Source of the DNA: Hippopus hippopus
Taxonomy: Eukaryota; Mollusca; Bivalvia; Cardiida; Cardiidae
DNA length: 64,000 nucleotides
Assembly (NCBI GenBank): GCA_946811185.2
Contig: OX328099.1
Span: 20,921,859 to 20,985,858, forward strand
Direction: 5' to 3'
Every line of letters starts with the position of its first letter. The stretch's first letter is position 1. This document shows, piece after piece, positions 25,201 through 40,200 of this stretch. The position numbers and the translations under genes are program-made. The notes beneath the pieces were generated by a model. It was not told the origin of the DNA. It saw only the letters and a list, made by a program, of their open reading frames with translations, and did no database searches.

Positions 25201-28200
25201 GAAATCATTTGCAGGCATCAAATTGAATGTTGTTTAATGAAAGTTTCTGTTTGTGAGAGAGTAAAACACACCATGGAAAAAGGAGAAAATGCTGGATTCA
25301 AGCATTTTCTCCTTTTCCCAGAATGTTTTCAAAAGCCCTTTTGATTAGTGTCATGTGAACTCTAGGTTGTGTGGTAAACAGTTTAGGATTAATACACTTT
25401 TGATTCTAGAATTTGCAGATCTCTAAATTAAGATATACCGCGTTCACTAATTGTTCTTTAGAACGTTCCGATTGGCTTAGCCATTTGGTTTAGTCAATCA
25501 GAAGTTACTTTCAAATTAAGCAAATCTTGGAGAATAAGAGAAAGAATGTTCCTAAGATTGGTTGGTGAATACAGATCCAGGGCTTAATTATTTGAACGGC
25601 TTGGATAAACACAAGACAAAAATAATGTCAATGAACAATTAGACAACAACAATCTCAATTAACAGTGGACAGAAACAATCTCATACTGGATTGACTCTGT
25701 TCCATGACACACAGCTAACATTTCTACCCTGTGTCATCTTGCATACGTAGGACCAGAGGCGATCAAAATTGGGACCCACATCGTCTGTGACTGCCAACTG
25801 CTGTGGTACAGTTTCTCCCTCACGATCAATGTCTGGAAAGTACAATAGTATGAAAACATGTTACATGTGTCCCTGACCTTTGGTAATAGATGACTGCTCC
25901 AGAAAACTAACAGACTCCTTTACCACACAATCCTTTTATTTTTTCAATGACCATGATTGCTTTTGAAAACAATGTTGAAAACAGGAAAAATCCTGGAAAC
26001 CAGAAATTCTGTTTCTTTCCTTTTACCACATTGCTTCAAACTCTCTTAACAACAAATTCCATCATTTGAGCCACATTTTATTTGTTGTCTGCAAATGCTT
26101 TCAATTTGGACATAGTTGATCTACATTTCCTTCTCAACTAAGTAGTCAAAATAAAAGAATCTGCAATAATTTTATGCCTTTCATAGTTAGATTTAAAACA
26201 ATTTTGATAGAAGTTTTCATTCTAAATCCAAAATCCTGTAAAAGAAGTAAATAAGACAGACCCATAGAAATTTCTAAAAGACCCTGTAGATTTTTGTATG
26301 TTTTGAACTGGAAGTTGTGAGATAGAGTTAGGTAACAAAAAGTAACTTAACTCCTTGGATTTCTGGATAAAACTAGTCTAGAACAAAATGTTACTAAGTT
26401 TACCAAACGTTAGACTTGTTAAGTGTTTTCCCTAAAGTCAATAAAGAGCATCCAAATTTTCAATTTTGAGATCTTGATGATACACTCACAGATATGGTGG
26501 TCTAGGGACCAGTGGAGAACAAAAATTGCACAAAAAAAAGATCTTTCACCTACACTGTCCACTATATTGTACATAATATTCTAACCAAAAGTTGCGCAGA
26601 AAATTACAACTCTTTGTGTACTCTTATCAGACTGAGAACAACCATTGGGTTTATTCGGCACTCTACAATGTTAATTTTATAAAATGTGTAAAATTAAACT
26701 TGGTCAGTTTTTAAATCACCACAAAAACTTTAAAAAAGTTATAGGTCAATTTATGACCATTCAATTCAAGTTAGCTGAAAACATTCAATAAGTGAAAACA
26801 TTCAAAAAGCGTGCAAAGGAATTGAAAAGAATCCACGCCTTAAGTTAAGTCTTTACCATACTGTCAAATTTTAGACATGCCCAAATTGAAATCCTTTGCA
26901 TATAACAAATTAAATGTGACTCAATTTGTTTTTCTTAGGCTAGGAAACATTGTGGAAAAAGAAGAAAATGTTAACTACCAGCTGACCCTAGTTACCAGCA
27001 TTTTCTCCTGGTTCAAAAATGTTTTCAAAGGCCTTTTTCCTCATGATCATGTGGTAAAGGGTAAAACAATTACTCTTCCTTTCAAATTTTCTAAAAGCCT
27101 TTTTCTGGTCGTTGAAACAGGGTATTGTTTGACAGTAGGTTAACAAATGGAGGGTTTGTAAGACTGTGGAGTAATGTTTTTTCACTCAATGTTATGGTAT
27201 CCATACCCAGTCATTTTGACACTGTTCAGCTGAACAAGTTTTTCAACATCCAAACTGATCACTGTGCCATCCATAAAATTTTCAATGTCCATCATGTTGA
27301 GTAAGACTATAAATGGTACTTCTGGTAGAAAGTATCACTTATTACAGAAATTACATTTTTGAAGAAACTTTTTTGCAAATTCATCAATTAAGTTGAAATA
27401 AATCAAGATTCACCATGACAAACCACATAAAAAATCTAATAACATCAGTATTGTCCTAACTGCTTCACTAATAAATGTCTTTCAAAGTTCACCACCCAAA
27501 TATAAACAAAACCCTTCTGATGCATTATATACTTTTTGTACATTAACTCTTTACCACACGACAAAATTGGAGACTAGTCTAAATTGAAAGTATTTACAGA
27601 CGAAATATTAAATTTTGCTGAAATGGTGGTAATTGTCTATGAAAGTGTAGAAAACCTGGAGGGAAAAGGAGAAAATGCTGGTTACCAGCATTTTCTCCTT
27701 TTCCCTCAAGGTTTCAAAAGGCAATTTCCTGAGGGTTGTTAAAACTTGGGATTGTGTGGTAAAGAGTTAAAATCCTCCAAAAACTGGATAAAGCTTTGAG
27801 AAAATAATATTGAAATAATATTGAAAAGCAGGTCAACGTTTCACCGCAAATACTACATAGTGTTCAAAGCTATTGAAACTGGAGGAAAAAAATGAATTGC
27901 TGTAAATACCCTTTTTTTTCCCAAAAGACCACCTTTTGACCTTCGGTGTTGACTAAAAACCCAAAAAGCTTTGTTAAGCTCCTCCCTGTAAACTTTTCTG
28001 TAATTTTATCCCAAATTATTGCCCACCTCCCGTTTTGATATGTAAACCACCATCCCCTCGACGAGGGCATTAAATAAAGAATACATAGTACTCAATTTTC
28101 CTGCAAGATATTGGGTGACAAAATGAACAAATTTTGAACCAAAGACCTTAACACGTGTCAAAATGACCAGATATTTAAATGACTGGCATTCCATATTACC

Positions 28201-31200
28201 CGACTGTTGCTCCTTTGTTTCTTCTGGCAAATTTCCTGTTAGTGGTGAATGGGATATCAACAATACTTACATAGCAACATGGTGTACAGAACATGCATGT
28301 TATAGAAATATCACCACAAAAAAAATCTAATGCATTATTTCAATGCTGATCTGCAAACAAGACCATTGAGAAAGCTGATTATCTTCTGTTATCTAAGATA
28401 TTAACATAAATTTCCTTATGAAATAAAAACAAATGCACTTTTTTTAAATTAACTAACTCTCTACCAGATAACAAAATATTAGACTTGGGATTGAAAGTAT
28501 CTGCAGATGACAAATTTGAAAGTTGTACATATGAGAAAAAGCTCCCTGAAAGGATAGAAAACAGTAAGGGAAAAAGAAAAATTCCTTTAAATAAGCAAAT
28601 TTTCCTTTTCTAACAATGTTTTCAAAAGGTGTTATCTATACAGACACTAAAACAAGTGATTTTGTTTGCTGAAGTGTTCACTTTTTAATAATCAACCACC
28701 AACCACTAACTTTATCTTGCAGCAAAAACGCTTTCAAAAAATACTGAGGTAGGAGGAAAAATTACACACAACAAGAATACATTTCTACATCATTTTATAA
28801 CAAGGTTTGATCCATCCGAAGTCAAGCTTAAGTGACATTGTTGTATTACAATGTATTGGTTCAATGATTTTGGAAGGTAAGTAAAGTACAAGAAATAGTT
28901 AGCCCTCAAAGTGCTGAGCACAACTTATGTATGACAGTATGTTGCCTTTGGGGACTACAGATCAAGATCAGACTGCACAAGATATATAATTTTATCTTGG
29001 ATCTACTCTGTCCCCTTTTTTCCACATATTCTGGCCAAAGGATCCTTAAAATTGCACCATTCTAGCTACTTTTCCTTATTTGAAAAGTTCATTTCATAAA
29101 TTTAGCGTTAAATGATCTATTTATCATCACATGCAGTCAAGCCTGTATCTAACACTAATAAAGGGAATTAGGGAAAGTCGTACCTTAACTCTTTACCAAA
29201 CGACAAAATTTTAGACTGGTCCAAATTGAAAGCACTTGCAAGCGACAAAATAAACATTACTCAAAATTGAAATTTATTTCCTGCAGGGTAGAAAACATTG
29301 TGGGAAAAGGAGAAAATGCTGGTTACCAGCATTATCTCCTTTTCCCACAATGTTTTCAAAAGGCTTCTATCTCACGGTCGTAAAAACCAGGGATTGTTTG
29401 GTAAAGGATTAAAGCAAATAGTCTAGTCTCTTGATACAAGTTTAAATAAGTTTATCAAAGAAGGGATGTAAAATCAAAAACACTGGTATCTTAACCCTTA
29501 TCCTGCCATATTTGAGTTGTTGCTAATCACAAACTTTGTTCAGTTTCATCACACTGACTGGAGTTTATATGACAAAAACTATTGATAGAGCAGCATAAAG
29601 TGTACAGCAAGGTAAGACTGCACATAGGTGATCTTGCTGTACACTCTGTTCAAAATATATCTGTAGTTGCGAACAGCAGGATGAGAGTTAAACAGAGAGT
29701 TACTTAATACAGGCAGTCTCCAAGATAGGTTTAACAGATAATTACATTGTTATCTATAGATGTAACCTATTTCAGTGTGATGTCTAATGTCATAGCCTAC
29801 CTTTGATTATCTTAAAATCTCTATACAAAGCCTGTTTGGGCTGATAAGTATTCAGGTTGATAACTCTTTCCATCACAAACAGATCCGTTTTGAAATTCTC
29901 TGACTGTAAATACACAGAAATAGCCTCCATTTAGAAAAAGTCTAAAATTTTAAAACTTAAATAAGTAACCAAATGTTTAATCCTTTTGGTAACAGTAGCC
30001 TTTGGAAACTTTTGGATAAAATGTAAAAATTGCTTGACAAAATTTCATATTAGTACATGTTAAAAGCACCTGCAGATAACAAAGTGTCAAGTGACAAACA
30101 TTGTGTAAAAAAAAAAATGATGTTTACATATTGTTTGTAAAAATGTTTTCTTCAGGGTCATTAAGCCTTACCACACAGTCCAGAATTTTAACTACACTGA
30201 GAAATAAAGATTTGGAAAACACTGTGGGAAAAGAAGAAAATGCTGGTAACCACCATTTTCTCCTTTTCTCACACTGTTTTGTAACCTTTCAAGAAAAAAG
30301 GTCCAATCATTTGATCCGCATTTGTCATCTGCAAATGCTTTCAAATTTGAAAAGTTTGCAATTTTGTCATCTGGTGTAGACCTGAAATGATATATTGGTA
30401 AGAAAATGGCGAAACCACCAAAGACTGTAAGCATGCCTTGGCAGGTCTATAACTGAGTTATATACAGAAGTGGTGGTGCATAAAATCTACTGCTGTTAGT
30501 CCAAACATTAGCGTCTATGTCCAACACTCCAGTCCTACTTTATGGATGATTTGACTGTAAAATCTAGCTATGGTGTCAATAAGACCAGGGAAATCCTATC
30601 TATTCGTTGGTCACCAGCTCCATAAAAATCTATAATACACTGATGCAATGCCTTATACTTGGAAATGAGAATTTTTGGCCAAATATCCCATTGGTGCATA
30701 AATGAAGTGTAACCTTATCAAAGTATGGTTAAAAACTGATGATGCAAGTCTACTTACATGTAGCACTTTCTCTTCATCTACAGCTGTGACGTCCGAAGGC
30801 ACAGATGATAGTCCTGTCTCTTTACTAGCAAACACGCTCTCAGAACCCGCAAAGGACGAGGAAAATGTAGCTCTACTATCTGAAAAACGAAGTTCTCTAA
30901 TATTTAAACCTTGACTTACATTATAAACAATAACAAGACATGCAAGTCAAAGGATGCTTCTTGACTAATAAGATGGCATAGGACTTTATCATGTTCATAA
31001 TATTATGTTGGATAGTAAAACTTCATACCAAGCAATCCTTCTTTTATGCTATCCTTGAGAAGACAGGTTTTAAGGATACATCTCTACAGCGCGAGAGGAA
31101 AAAAAAAAACAGTTAAACTTTTCTAGTGTGTATAATAGTTCAGATATTGGTCAGCTGTGTACACATAGGTAAATAATCGATAAATATGGTGTACAGGATA

Positions 31201-34200
31201 AAGAAACTCAAGGGATTTGTCCTCATTTAAAACCGGAAACAACAACAACATAGCTTGGAAGGCCTCCAAAGCATAAAATGCATTTTCTATCCGTTCGTCT
31301 AATGTGTGCAACCTTGCAGCCATCAGGGGCAACATTTGGCATGAAGACACAAGAATGATTATAGTTGCATAAAATAAGGATCAAATGGATTAAAAACGGG
31401 CTGAACACGAGTATAGATGTATCGTTAAACAATACTGTGGGAGAAGAAGAAAATACTTGTAAACAATACTTTCTCCTTTTCTCCTAATGTTTGCTAGTTT
31501 TTCACAATCAGGTACATACAATTTAGATTCATTACCTTTACACTGTTAAGCACCATGTAAGTTACTTTTGAGGACGATACAGATCCACATCAATCTGGCT
31601 TTTGTGGACATTTGGAAAATCAATTTTATTTATAACAAGCATTCTGATAGTATTGCATAACAATACCCAGTCCCCTACTGGCCGTATATATTGCTGGCAC
31701 GTATAGTTTGTGAAACTCTGTAGAGGAGAAAGAACATATTTGACCCACTTTCAGAATTATAGGCATTGTGTCTGTCTTTGTATGCAATGCTTTAATGAAA
31801 GCCAGATACATAACATTTTTCTTTGTTAATGTAAGTTCATTGAAGAAGTTTTTTCAGTGAAAATTTCTAAGTCCAAGACCCGTAATATCATCAAAAATCA
31901 GTGGACCGGAACGAAACTCAAATTTGATCAGTAGCTCATGGTGGTTGACTTGCACACCAAAAATCAGCTCAATATCTACCAGCGTTTAGAAAAACAATCC
32001 AGAAAACTGTTTTTTCGGTGAAATTTTCTAAGTCCAAGGCCCGTAATTTTGTCAAAAACCAGTGGAGTGGAACGAAACTCAAACTTGATCTGTAAGTCAT
32101 GGTGGTTGACTTACACACCAAAAATCAGCTCAATATCTGCCAGCTTTTAGAAAAAAGTCTGGAAAACTGTTTTTTCAGTTAAAATTTCTAAGTCCAAGGC
32201 CCGTAATATCATCAAAAATCAGTGGACCAGAGCAAAACTCAAATTTGATCTGTAACTCATGATGGTTGACTTGCACACCAAAAATCAGCTCAATATCTGC
32301 CAGCATTTAGAAAAAAAAGTCCGGAAAACTGTTTTTTCTGTGAAATTTTCTAAGTCCAAGGCCCGTAATTTCGTCAAAAACCAGTGGACTGGAATGAAAC
32401 TCAAACTTGATCTGTAAGTCATGGTGGTTGACTTACACACCAAAAATTAGCTCAATATCTGCCAGCATTTAGAAAAAAAGTCAGGAAAACTGCTTTTTTC
32501 AGTGAAAATTTCTAAGTCTAAGGCCCGTAATTTCGTCAAAAATCACTGGACCAAAACGAAACTCAAATTTGATCTGTAACTCATGGTGGTTGACTTGCAC
32601 ACCAAAAATCAGCTCAATATCTGCCAGCGTTTAGAAAAAAAGTCCGGAAAACTGGCGGACTGACAGACAGACAGATGGATGAAGTGCAAACCTAAAGTCC
32701 CCTTCAGCTTCGCCAGTAGAGGACTAAAGAGCCTAAACCCTTAAAGCACAACAGAGATGGAATGAGCTTCCTCAGTCAGAAAAATAGACCAAAATATTGT
32801 GTTGTTTGCTCAAATATTTCACAAATAGCAGACAGTGTAGATCCAAAATTGGACTGAATGTTCTGTGCTGTTTGATCTTGATCTACACTCCAAAAAACGA
32901 AGTCTTTGTCAAGAAAAAAATTTATGCTCAGGATTCTAAGGGTTTAGGATCAATGTGCAATCAGCTAATCCAATACAGACAAAACCACCTACCAACTCGG
33001 ACAGATGCAGCACTTTTTTCACGCTGTTGTGTGGGAGCACCTGATTCCTCAACTGTTTCAGTTCTCTCACCATCTGGGTCGTCCTTCGGACTACCTGGTC
33101 TTGATATTGTGCCTTCTTCATCATCCTCGTCAGACTTGGCTGATAAAAACAGTAAAATTTTAGTTTTATAGGGTCACCCCTTTTGACTAGCAAATGTATG
33201 ACTTACGAAACAACCTTGTCTTGCACATTCACATCCTGAGCCTTGATCTGCTTATGCCAAGGCTCCAAACAGCTAGAAATTTGGTAACCATGATTTAACA
33301 AGGTGACAGCAAACCCACTTGCTAATTCAAGTTTACTCCCTTTCCCAACCTGTGGAGGATTTAAATTATGGCAGTCTGGTCCAGGACATTGAAGGTCCAG
33401 GACCATTCTGTGCCGTCTGGTTTCTACTACTCTGTTACATAATTATGGCCAGTTCAAGCTTAACATCATACCACACAATCCAGTGTTTCAACCTTTCTGT
33501 TGAAGGAGGCCTTTGAAAACATTGTGGAATGTTTCCTACCCTTTCTAAATCTAATCAATTGTGCATCATTCAATTTGTCATCTGCAAATGTTTTCAATTT
33601 AGACAAGACTAAAATATTATTGTTTGGTAAAGAGTTTTAGCTGCAAAATTTCTGAAGCTTTACCTTTGGCTTCTTTTTCCATCTGCTGGAAAGTATCATA
33701 CATATCCCATGTCGTGGCATTGACACCAGTTTCCTGAAATGAGCAAAAAAAGAGTAAAAACAATCAATCAGTTTTATCCAAATGAGAGTTGTACTTCTTT
33801 GTACAGTTTTTTTTTTTTCAGTCAAACTTCTGTTTAAGGCAGAGACTTCTTTATAAGTGCACGGTTGCATGTTCTCTATAGTATATTCATGTACACATCA
33901 GTATCATTATAAGCACAAATATATGTGCCCTAGTTCACTCGTCCAGGTATTTTGTACTTCATCTTTTTTCATGAAAGTTATTTGATACTGCTCACAGCAA
34001 CATCCACCATTTTGCAGTGCACTTTCTCAGAACTTTTTATTCAATTTTGTTCCCTAAGGAAGCTGAAATTGTGAAATGTCTGGTAGAACAGAAATAACTG
34101 ATCTCATCTTAAATAAATTTCATATTCTGATATGAGAAAGACATTCAAACAGCAAGTAACTTTATCTTATTCTTTCATTAGATTCATAAAACTTGCAAAC

Positions 34201-37200
34201 TTATTAGTTCATAAAGCAAGTTTGTCAAATAAACATGAAGCCAAACTGATATTTTGTCAAATACATGTTGCCATCATTTTTTTCTTTCAACCCCTTTCAA
34301 GACAATTCCTATGACTGGAGTAAAATATAATGTTTAGTCTGCAATGTCTTGAACTTGGAGGAGTCTAACATTTTTAAAATGATTTAATTATACTCATATA
34401 CTCACATTATAACCAATTTTACTAGTTTGCACTAGTTTACATTTCTGTGGTTCATTAAAGGTGTTCATTCCTCTCTCAGCATATCTGTCGTTGCCTTGTT
34501 TGTTTTTCAGTAACTAAAAGTAAATACCATATTCATATAGCAGAACAATTAGCAACTGAAAGTACTATACTTATAGAGCAGAAAATATCATAACTGAAAG
34601 TAAAACACATGTAAACTATTCATAAAGCGACCAAATCTTAAAGTAAAAGTGAACTAAATACCTATAGACCAAAAGATATCTTAACCCTTTACCACACAAT
34701 CCCAAGTTTTAATGACCCTGAGGAACAAGCTTTTTGAAAACATTGTTGGGAGAAGGAGAAAATGCTGGTAACCAGCATTTTCTTCTTTTCCAAAAATGTT
34801 TTCCACTCTATCAAAGAAAAGTTCCATCATTTGAGCCAAATATAAATTGTCGTCTGCAAATGCTTTGAATTTGGACAAGTCTAAGATTTTGTTGTGTGTT
34901 AAAGAGTTAACAGAAACTAAATATGTATGATACCTACAGCAGAGCAAATTTTATCTAATAAATGTCTTTTGCTTTTCACTTTGACAATGAACTGCTATCA
35001 GCACTCTTTGTTTGTTTGCTTCTTGACTAAACAAACCTCTATTTTAATGACCCATACAAGAAAGCTTTTGAAATCAATGAAATAGTCTTTTGGGACAATG
35101 TACAAAAAATGGCATTTGACAAATATATGTAGTTTAGATAAGTTACATATTTTTTTCTTAAAAAAAGGCCCTTAAAAAATGCAAAAAACTGTAATGTGTT
35201 GCATTTGTTACTCACATCTTTGTACTGCTCATTTCGTTTGTTCACTTTGGGTGCCTCGTCACTCTCTGTAGACACACACACCCCTGGCATGTCTAACAAC
35301 CAGATTGTTTCAGTCTCTGTGAGCGTCAGATCGACAATCTTTTCCAGATCTTCATCTTTCAAGTCCTCTTTTACATCCTCTCTTTTGTGTCTTATTTCTG
35401 GGAAAAAATCCATGATTACATAATTACCCTGTGCTAATGGATATGGTAGCTCATCTACAAGTAATATTATCAAGATAACCCTTCTGCCACAAGGACTGGA
35501 ACCTTTCACCTCCTGCTGTGTAGGCAGATGCCTTGACCACCAGGTCACAAGAAAAGAGTATTTTCTACATTTTTGTGAATAGTCAAGCTTTCTGTACATT
35601 GTTAGAAGAAAAAGGCTTTGGAAAACATTGAGGGAAAAGGAGTAAATGCCACAATGTTTTCTACCCTTTTAAAGTCAAATCCAATTATTAGAGCCACATT
35701 AAAGAGATTTCAATTTGGAAAAGCCTAAAATTTTGCCGTATGTTATATCATTTAATTAAACCTGCATCAAAAGGTCACCTGCTGTAAAAGACCACTTGAT
35801 TTGTCTCTAAATACAGGTCTCACTGTAAAGGTTAATGTGCATAGAAAGAACACAAAAGGCACATGAAGGTTACCTTCCCACTGTCATATTGGAGCAGCCA
35901 GTTTAGCTATCCATGCCTTCCTGGAGTTTCATTCACCAGTACTTTGAACCACACTCTTCCCAAGCTCCTTGCTGCTTTCCCACAGACACATCATTGAAAG
36001 CAGTTAGAGAGTGACTATGACAAGTCTTCAAGTGAGGATCCAACAAGGAGCCATCAGGCTTCAAATCAATCAACATCACCACTTGGCCATACTTAGCCAG
36101 TTGACCCCACAAAAAATGCTGCGCTACACATGACAGAAGTGAAGCATCAAAATACACGTTACCTCCCCACTGAGATGTGATATCTTGTTGTTGATCCGGC
36201 TCATCTGGTTCAACCATAGACTCTGAAGCTGTGTCATATGACTGACTAAAAACTGATCTAAAAGAAACATAGAAAATGTTTTTTTCAAAGTGTATTTCTT
36301 CTAAAACTACAAACTTCTGTAAATACTGACATGTTCCTGAGAAAAAATATATCACTATCCTTTTTACCAATATTTCTGCTATTACCTGAGCGTGTAAGTT
36401 TTCTGAACCCTTTACCAAATAATCCTGCGTTTGAAAGATTGTCAGGAAAAAGGCTTTTAAATAATATTGTGGTAAAAGGAGAAAAATGCTGGTTACCAGC
36501 ATTTTCTCCTTTTCCCTCAATGTTTTCTACCCTATCAATGACAATTTTTTAAATTTATGCCCCCTTTAATTTTTCGTCTGCAAATGCTTTCAATTTGGAC
36601 AAGTCTGAAATTCTGTCGTTTGGTAAAGAATTAATCACACAAGTTTTTAACTCTTTATCAAACGACAGAATTTCAGACTGGTTCATATTAAAACCCTTTC
36701 CCAAACAATCCCTAGTTTTCACGACCCTGAGAAAGAAGCGTTCTGAAAACATTGTGGGAAAAGGAGAAAATGCTGGTAACCAGCATTTTCTCCTTTTCCC
36801 AGAACGTTTTCTTTCCTTCCCAAAACAAATTTCAATTTTTTAGTCACATTAATTTTGTCGTCTGCAAATGCTTCCAATTTGGACTAGTCTAAAGTTATGT
36901 CGTTTGGTAAAGAGTTAAAAGCATTAGCAGAACACAAGATAAACATGGCTCAAATAATGGAATTTGTATTTTATTTCTCCTTCTCCAACAGTGTCTTCAA
37001 AATTGCCCTTGTTAAGGAAAATTAAAGTCCAGGATGGTTTGGTAAAAGCTTAAATATTGTTAATCAACTGTTACTGTGGATTATACATGATGAAAGAGTA
37101 ATGAAAAAAATAGTAGACAAAAAAAAAAAGAAACAAGAGCAGCGCTTGCGGGTGCCAACACTCCGCTGCAAGTGCTTGATTTTCATTGAAAATTCAGTCG

Positions 37201-40200
37201 AAAAAGGGGGGATAACTGTGTGAAAAATATTTTTATGGTTACCTGCCCCTGTTGTATGAGTTCCCCGTTTGATTGTGAACAATTTTTCCAAGTCTGAAGT
37301 AAATATCTTTGGTAAAGATAGAGATATAATAAAATGTCACAGTTTTTCAAAAAAGTCAATGTTTTCACACAATGTAGACAACACAGACAAAGACACCTGA
37401 GCTATGACAATAACTTGTGGTTTTCTTCGAAACAGTTGCACTAAAAATGTGAATATTTCATTTCAACTACCTGGTAAATGGACCACCACCAAATGTGCTG
37501 GCTGTAACTGTTCCTGTAGCGTATATAGAGGCCTGTGACATCAAATCAGTGGGCTGAAATGGGAGATTGGTTTGTTCGTATACCGTTTAACCCTTTACCA
37601 CACAACCCCGACTTTTAACAACCTTGAGGAAAAAGGCTTTTGAAAACATTGCAGGAAAAGGAGAAAATGCTGGTAACCAGCATTTTCTCCTTTCCCCACA
37701 ATGTTTTCTACCACATCAAGGACAGATTTCATCATGTGGGCCACCTTTATATTTTCGTCTGCTAATGCTTTCAATTTGGACAAGTCTAAAATTTTGTAGT
37801 TTGCCTTTGGGAATCAATAAATGCCATTCTAAACACTCACATTCATATCACAGCACCCTGTCCACCTATTTAGGCTGTCCTACAGTTTCTTCTGCACAAC
37901 ACTCTTCCTAAGGGCTGCTGTCTCACATAAACAGTGTTTAGTGGTAAGAGGCAAAATAATCTGTTGCAAAGACTATCCTAAATCCTGAAAAAGTATACAG
38001 TCAAGCTGTGAACTGAATGCATGACCTCAGCTCTGTATACACTAGAGGTACTTGGTTTTGTGGAAAATAACAGAATTCCAGTTTTTTTATTGAAATGGGA
38101 TGATGTGATAATTGGCAGTGATGTTTGGTTGATTTGTGGTGAGAGCACTCATCCCTGCAGTAAGGGGTGCCATGTTTGAGTCCTTATTCAATCTACATGT
38201 TATAGATTGGAAATTGTTTATGTACAGCCAAATTATCATAAACTTCCTTTGATTGTTTGGTTGGTTTTTTGGTTGGTTGGTTGGTGTGTGGGTAAATTGA
38301 TTGTGTTGGTTGGTTGGTTGATTAAATCAATTGATTAAATTGATTAATTAGATTGATTATATTGATTGTAAGGTGTTTTGTAAGGTGTTTTGCACCATTT
38401 TCAACATTACTTCAGTCATTAGGCCAGCACACCTATACATGTGAGTCTTGGATTTAAACAGTACACTATACCAAGGTTCTAAAGTGTCTTTCCCTAGGAC
38501 GCTCTCATGAAAAATCAAGCACTTCAAGTGAGGATTGAAACTCTCCCACTTTCGTCACTGAGCCAGGCAGGAGCCCAAAGTAGTAATAATAAAGAAATAA
38601 ATACACTACAAATCTAAAACTTTACCAGATCACAAAATTTTAGACCTGTCCACATTCATTACATCTGCAGATCGCATATCAAATAATTATGGTTCAAATA
38701 ATGATATTTCTCTGAAAGGTTTGAAAAAGACTATGTTTTCGAATGCTTCCTCTATCAGGGTCATTTAAACATGGGACCATTTTGTACAGGGTTACTGTTA
38801 GACAAATTTGTTATATCTGTTACCGTTCCTGCAGAGCTATCTCCTAGAAGGTTGCTTTGTTTCTGCTTCACTTGGTTTGGATCTGGCATGAACAGTGGAA
38901 GTGGAGTAACATCATTCCCAGCTTCATCTAGTACCTGCAAAAATTTTAGAGTAGTTCTTCTTCGCTAGACTTCTTGGTAAAAAGTTATCACCAGATGTGA
39001 GCCTAGACATAATGCATGTATGCACATGCATAAGTTTGTACAAAAAATCAAAAATTAAAACTGAAAATGCATTTAAAAGTTACAACTGTTCAGAAAAATA
39101 ACAACTTTGTCATATCAGGCAGAGTAGTTTTTCATGAAAAAGTACCTCTCAGAAATCATCTACAGAATTCTAGAAACTGAAATTTTCTTAGGGGAGCATG
39201 TCCATGACCTCCCTGACCCCAAACCTTTACCTCAACCAGCAGTACTTAATACTGTGTATTCTTGAATTTCCCCAGGCATATGGCTGATAACTTATGTTGA
39301 ACTTACAAGGTTTATTTCTGGCAAAAAGACACCCTGTCTTGATCCATTTTCTCATTGAGAAAGGCTCTTTTCTTAAATTAGTTTTTTACAAGTAAAGAAA
39401 TTATCGAATTAGTAAGTCATATAAAAAAAACTGATGTCAAACCTGCACAGGGGGCTTATGAGGTTTTATGGCATCAGCTGCATTAACCATGCTGCGTGCT
39501 TTACTAGCTGATGATGGTAAATTAGTTCTTGAGCTACCAATAGTTCCTCTAATTGTCCCATATTTACTTTTAATCGTTGTGGCACCGTGACTCTTCTTGG
39601 ATGTGGTACTTGCTCCAACATTGCTGCCCCTAGAAATATATTCATTCTTGGAAATTTTAACCTTTAGGCTGCTAAGCACGACTCACTGACCTTTTGCGGA
39701 CAGTATAGATCAAGATCAGACTGCACAGAACCTGCCTGATAGGGACATATTTTCCCCAGCAAAATTCCGGGTCTTTACTATCAGCTTAAAAGTTTCATTT
39801 CACTTATTTAGCAAGATAATGGTTAAGTGTTTTATATCACTTTCAACAATGTTTTTAACCATTTACAGTACCAAACAATCCCAGGTTTTCATGACCCTCG
39901 GAAAGACGGCTTTAGAAAACATTGTAGGAAAAGGAGAAAATGCTGGTAACCAGCATGTTCTCCTTTTCCAACAGTGTTTTCAACCTTATCAGAGAGCTTA
40001 AGCTCATTTGTACGAATTTTTAACGCTTTACCACACAATGCCGACTTTTAACGACCCTGGGAAAGAAGCCTTTTGAAAACATTGTGGGAAAAGGAGAAAA
40101 TGCTGGTAACCAGCATTTTCTCCTTTTTCCACAATGTTTTCTACCCTATCAAAGAAAAATTGCACCATTTGAGCCACACTGAAATTGTCGTCTGCAAATG

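Noticed and set aside
30192..30434. Open frames such as [11 protein letters not shown]...[23 protein letters not shown] recurring many times
   Set aside because: The same peptide appears wherever a family A copy occurs, in both orientations and with frequent stops. It is translation of the hairpin element, not a protein family.
35039..35599. 186-codon open frame on the minus strand
   Set aside because: Only 35216-35397 is coding (DNAI4 exon 6). The frame simply stays open through the upstream SINE fragment and downstream intron. Splice sites and phase with exons 5 and 7 define the exon.
35933..36520. 195-codon open frame on the minus strand
   Set aside because: It combines a family A element, intron sequence and DNAI4 exon 5 (36163-36257). 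The start [11 protein letters not shown] is family A hairpin sequence, seen in frame in many other copies.
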